DNA of 13,832 nucleotides. Source: Flavobacterium sp. (GTDB lineage Bacteria; Bacteroidota; Bacteroidia; Flavobacteriales; Flavobacteriaceae). The position numbers and the translations under genes were made by a program. Shown one piece after another: positions 13,754-13,832 of the stretch; the stretch's first letter is position 1; each line of letters opens with the position of its first letter. The stretch is from positions 1 to 13,832 of the forward strand of contig JALRGZ010000292.1 of the NCBI GenBank assembly GCA_023253295.1, written 5' to 3'. The notes under the pieces were generated by a model. The model did not search any database and had not been told where the DNA came from. It saw only the letters and a list, made by a program, of their open reading frames with translations.

Positions 13754-13832
13754 TTATACTTTTTTTCGGCGAGCCATATTCTGAGCAATGATGCTTGCGG
13801 CAATCAATTGTAAAGCATGATAAAGCATGAGT
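13754..13832 (-). CDS. C-terminal end of an unidentified gene (probably a membrane protein)
   Basis: The minus-strand frame is open from the window edge to TAA at 13754-13756, giving 25 residues: a hydrophobic stretch (LMLYHALQLIAASIIA) followed by the basic tail QNMARRKKV. This looks like a last transmembrane helix with a positively charged cytoplasmic end. Too little is present to name a family, and the frame could be fortuitous. The first bases at the edge contain TAAAGCATGA twice in tandem (13811-13830). Confidence 0.45.
   Translation of the reverse strand, partial: LMLYHALQLIAASIIAQNMARRKKV

Overview
The window looks like a chromosomal segment from a Flavobacterium or close relative (Bacteroidota, Flavobacteriia). 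The DNA is AT-rich. Start codons are preceded by A-rich leaders without Shine-Dalgarno motifs, and several leaders carry the Bacteroidota -7 promoter element TAnnTTTG. The protein set is typical of the group: DUF3810, a membrane-anchored FMN-binding glutamate-synthase-like protein, a DEAD-box helicase with a DbpA-type domain and an Arg/Gly tail, and a 7TMR-DISM hybrid kinase. No transposase, integrase, phage gene, tRNA, rRNA or CRISPR array is visible, so this reads as ordinary core chromosome.

Layout. 1-494: 3' part of a Nudix CoA-pyrophosphatase-type hydrolase, cut by the window edge. 575-1387: PlsC-like acyltransferase with its own promoter. 1384-2448 (minus): DUF3810 membrane protein with an HExxH motif, overlapping the acyltransferase tail to tail by 4 nt. 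2557-4020: cytosolic M20 aminoacyl-histidine dipeptidase (pepD), divergent from DUF3810, ending at a strong bidirectional terminator. 4097-4624, 4738-5505 and 5595-7454 (all minus): a small secreted protein, a secreted protein with a carboxypeptidase-like regulatory domain, and the DEAD-box RNA helicase. 7658-8236 (minus): non-canonical purine NTP pyrophosphatase (rdgB). 8573-10081 (minus): the glutamate-synthase-like protein. 10255-12639: hybrid histidine kinase. 12636-13436 (minus): NYN-domain protein with a LOTUS-like C-terminus, again overlapping its convergent neighbour by 4 nt. 13754-13832 (minus): the last 25 codons of an unidentified gene.

The most interesting non-coding item is on the plus strand between rdgB and the glutamate-synthase-like gene. 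A promoter-like element (8393-8426) is followed by a 10+4 bp long-range closing stem that encloses about 74 nt, then a strong intrinsic terminator (8544-8574). No ORF lies inside. This is the architecture of a free-standing structured small RNA of about 140 nt. A 6S-like RNA (Rfam 6S-Flavo) is a hypothesis I cannot test here. The second is a perfect 16-bp inverted repeat (5487-5502 / 5544-5559) that would pair the leader of the 4738-5505 gene with its own first codons, leaving the start codon at the edge of the loop. The third is a nested palindrome (13684-13729) in the gene-free stretch near the right end.

The genes do not form one pathway. They are mostly single-gene or two-gene units: nucleotide and cofactor sanitation (Nudix, rdgB), lipid synthesis, peptide turnover, RNA metabolism, amino-acid or redox metabolism, and signalling. 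Every assignment comes from reading motifs by eye. No database search or RNA folding was run.
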